Assembly: GCA_029260795.1 (NCBI GenBank)
Contig: JAJDCO010000069.1
Location: 1 to 34,426, forward strand
Direction: 5' to 3'
Source: Planctomycetota bacterium
GTDB lineage: Bacteria; Planctomycetota; OFTM77
Length of the DNA: 34,426 nt
Shown here: positions 32,344 through 34,426 of the stretch, one piece after another
How the letters are laid out: each line of letters opens with the position of its first letter
Position numbering within the stretch: position 1 is the stretch's first letter
Program-made: the position numbers and the translations under genes
Notes under the pieces: model-generated
Database searches by the model: none
What the model was told of the DNA's origin: nothing
Seen by the model: the letters and a program-made list of their open reading frames with translations, nothing else

Positions 32344-34092
32344 ATGTCGCCCAGCCGCCCCTCCTGCTTCGCGACGGTCCTTTGGCTCGCCGCTGTCCTC
32401 ACGCCGACGACGACGGCCGATCCGAGACACGACGCGAGCGACACTTCGCGCCCGAAGCTCGTGCTGATGATCACGATCGATCAGCTGCGCGGTGACATGC
32501 TGCCTCGGTATGAGAAGCGCTTCGAAGCCGGCCTCGAACGCCTCATGAAAGAGGGGTTGCTCTACACGAATGCGCACTACCCGTACGCGACGACCTTCAC
32601 AGCGGTGGGTCACGCAACGCTCGCCACAGGGGCGAGCCCGATCGATCACGGCATCGTCGGCAACCAATGGTTCGAGCCCGGGCTCGAGAAGATGTACTGC
32701 GTGCAGGACGCGCAGCACGGCCAGAGCCCGCGCAACTTGACGAGCACGACGATCGGCGACGAGCTGATCATGGCGACGGCGGGCAAGGCTCGCGCATTCA
32801 GCATCTCCGTGAAGGACCGCGCGGCGATCCTTCCGGGCGGTCAGCTCGGTAAGGCGTTCTGGTATGACCGGCGCACGGGCAGCTTCATCACGAGCAGGTA
32901 TTACTATGACGCCGCTCCGAGCTGGCTGAACGACTTCAATGCGGGCGACCCCACGGCGCGCTGGGTCGGGAAGAGCTGGACGCTGCTGCATGATGTGAGC
33001 TCGTACGTCTACGGCGCCCAGGACGATCGTGCTTACGAGATCGGGGGACCGCTCGGAAACACGTTCCCCCATCCGCTCGGCGAGACGAAAGGAATCGTTC
33101 AGTCGACTCTGCGAGCGACGCCTTTCGGAGACGAGCTGCTTCTCGAAGCTGCCCGAGCATTGATGATCGCGGAGGAGATCGGGCAGAGAGGGAGCACGGA
33201 CTTCTTGGCGATCAGCTTCTCGGCCAGCGACTACGTGGGGCATGCCTTTGGTCCCAACAGCCTCGAGGCCGAGGACAATCTCCTGCGTCTCGATCGAACG
33301 CTCGGCAAGCTCCTGAGCTTCGTCGACGAGCAGGTCGGTCTCGATCGCACCGCGGTGGTCTTGTCATCGGACCACGGCGTGGACGCCATCCCCGCCCATC
33401 GGCGCCAGGTGATCCGCTCCGCGCATTCCGGGGACGTGGCTCCAGCGGAGAGTGATCTCCTGCCTGCCAGCCCGAGAGACGGAACGAGCACCGCCCCTCC
33501 GTCTCACGACCACGATGACGACTTCTGTCAGTTCGGCGGTCGACTGGCAGGCTTCGAGCTGATGAAGCGAGCCAATGCGCACCTGCGAGAGCAATTGGGA
33601 ACCGAGCACGATATCGTCGCCGCTTATAGCGACCCGGGCTTCTATCTCGACCTCGCCGCGATCGACCTCAGCGACGTTGGCGCGATCGAAACGATGCTGG
33701 CCGACTTCCTCATTGCGCAAACCGGGGTGGCTCGAGTCTTCACGAGAACGGCACTCGCGAACGGCACCGTACCCGGCGACGCCGTCGCCCAGCGCGTGCT
33801 CCGCTCATTCCACCCCAAGCGCTCGGCCAACGTCGCGATCGTTCAAGATCAGGGCTGGTACCTCTGGGAGAGAATGGAAACCACCTACGCCGCCATGCAT
33901 GGCTCCCCGTACAGCTACGACACTCACGTCCCGATCTTGATCCGGACGCCCGGAGGTCCCACCGGTCGCACCGCACGAGCCGTTACCCCCCAAGACATCG
34001 CGCCGACATTGGCACAGATCCTCGGCATCCTGTCGCCAACCGGCTGCTCCGGTGAGCCTCTCGTCGAGGCCCTCCCAAGCAGCCAGCGGTAG
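32344..34092 (+). CDS. secreted alkaline phosphatase/phosphodiesterase (NPP/PafA-like)
   Basis: The 582-residue product has a signal peptide (FATVLWLAAVLTPTTTA) and the alkaline phosphatase superfamily fold of the PafA/nucleotide pyrophosphatase type, which hydrolyses phosphate mono- or diesters outside the cytoplasm. Motifs: metal ligand Asp46 in MITIDQLRGD, the nucleophile segment YATTFTAVGHATLATG with Thr86 (four residues before the conserved His90), DYVGHAFGP with metal ligands, and LSSDHGVD. A His/Asp-rich patch (HDHDDDF, about 388-394) may bind metal. GGAG is 11 bases before the ATG, slightly far. It reads away from the cyclase gene, so the 190 bases between should hold two promoters. 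Phosphate regulation is plausible, but no operator is visible. Confidence 0.9.
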   Translation: MSPSRPSCFATVLWLAAVLTPTTTADPRHDASDTSRPKLVLMITIDQLRGDMLPRYEKRFEAGLERLMKEGLLYTNAHYPYATTFTAVGHATLATGASPIDHGIVGNQWFEPGLEKMYCVQDAQHGQSPRNLTSTTIGDELIMATAGKARAFSISVKDRAAILPGGQLGKAFWYDRRTGSFITSRYYYDAAPSWLNDFNAGDPTARWVGKSWTLLHDVSSYVYGAQDDRAYEIGGPLGNTFPHPLGETKGIVQSTLRATPFGDELLLEAARALMIAEEIGQRGSTDFLAISFSASDYVGHAFGPNSLEAEDNLLRLDRTLGKLLSFVDEQVGLDRTAVVLSSDHGVDAIPAHRRQVIRSAHSGDVAPAESDLLPASPRDGTSTAPPSHDHDDDFCQFGGRLAGFELMKRANAHLREQLGTEHDIVAAYSDPGFYLDLAAIDLSDVGAIETMLADFLIAQTGVARVFTRTALANGTVPGDAVAQRVLRSFHPKRSANVAIVQDQGWYLWERMETTYAAMHGSPYSYDTHVPILIRTPGGPTGRTARAVTPQDIAPTLAQILGILSPTGCSGEPLVEALPSSQR

Positions 34093-34426
34093 GCACGGAC
34101 GCGCAGCAGCCGGATCGAACGGCCAAACGCCCTGCCACAGCGCCCCAGCGAACGAACCGCGCGCGCAACCAGCGGATCGAACGTCCACAACCGCGCAGCC
34201 ACCGCATGGCTGTGAGCCGGAGCGAAGCGACCGGATCAAGCGGTCGAACGTCGGGGAAGCATCCCGGCGTCCCACAACGCAAAAGCCACGACCCCACCAG
34301 CGCCCAAAGAACCGCAAGCGAAGCGAGCGCGCAGCAGCCAGCGACCCTCTGCTCTCTCCCAATAGCGTCTTGACCTCGTGCGCGCCTCACGGCACGATTG
34401 GGGTCCCAAGAAACACGTGCCGCCCA
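34093..34426. repeat. intergenic tail with imperfect GATCGAACG repeats
   Basis: No gene is supported. Three imperfect units around the core GGATCGAACG occur at about 34098-34124, 34157-34186 and 34216-34252, each preceded by a GC-rich GCGCAGC-like stretch. The same core also appears in the island at about 17303-17312. Antisense frames crossing the stretch follow the repeats and have no motif. The window ends here, so the array may continue. Confidence 0.5.

Noticed and set aside
34098..34252. tRNA T-arm-like GTTCGATCC motifs on the minus strand
   Set aside because: No acceptor stem, D-arm or anticodon arm can be placed around them; they are part of a simple repeat.

Overview
This window is GC-rich chromosomal DNA, most likely from a member of the Planctomycetota. 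The main reasons are two separate gene pairs in which an ECF-type sigma factor overlaps a transmembrane Hanks-type Ser/Thr kinase by a 4-base start/stop overlap (a known planctomycete arrangement), the many secreted beta-propeller proteins, the alkaline-phosphatase-superfamily enzymes and the tricorn protease. The phylum is an inference; no ribosomal RNA or marker gene is present. Strong third-position GC bias creates long antisense open frames, which I treat as shadows.

Layout. 1-451 is intergenic, with a nested inverted-repeat structure and a duplicated 34-base element. 452-5660 (+) carries a CDP-alcohol phosphatidyltransferase-like protein with a variant motif, a complete tricorn core protease, and a DDAH-like protein that keeps its Cys but appears to lack the other catalytic residues. 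5661-6258 is non-coding, with a relic of a retropepsin-like protease and a strong hairpin. 6259-9562 (-) looks like one transcription unit: a coiled-coil membrane protein, a BrkB/YihY membrane protein with an acidic insert, and a TauE/SafE permease. 10025-12394 (+) is a sulfatase-fold lipoprotein with Thr at the nucleophile position.

12482-15905 (-) holds sigma-kinase pair 1 (sigma factor, then kinase with C-terminal TPRs) and, upstream, a small PEGA-like protein preceded by a signal-peptide-like mini-ORF. 16023-17045 (-) is a secreted haloalkane dehalogenase. After a hairpin-repeat island come several exported proteins on the minus strand: a small secreted protein, an FG-GAP propeller fused to a domain resembling the Phytophthora transglutaminase elicitor, a membrane-anchored SGNH hydrolase, a protein of about 13 repeats ending in a TIG domain, and an arylsulfotransferase-like propeller. 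27079-30818 (-) is sigma-kinase pair 2. Its kinase has an FGE/SUMF1-type domain and a degenerate catalytic loop, and its sigma gene is cut between sigma2 and sigma4 by an in-frame TAG. A relic of an M6-type metalloprotease, a cyclase-family lipoprotein, an NPP/PafA-like phosphatase (+) and a low-complexity repeat tail complete the window.

Functionally the window is dominated by envelope and exported enzymes plus two sigma-kinase signalling modules. The most notable items are the propeller-transglutaminase-elicitor fusion and the amber-split sigma factor upstream of an atypical receptor kinase. No tRNA, rRNA, CRISPR array, transposase or integrase was seen.
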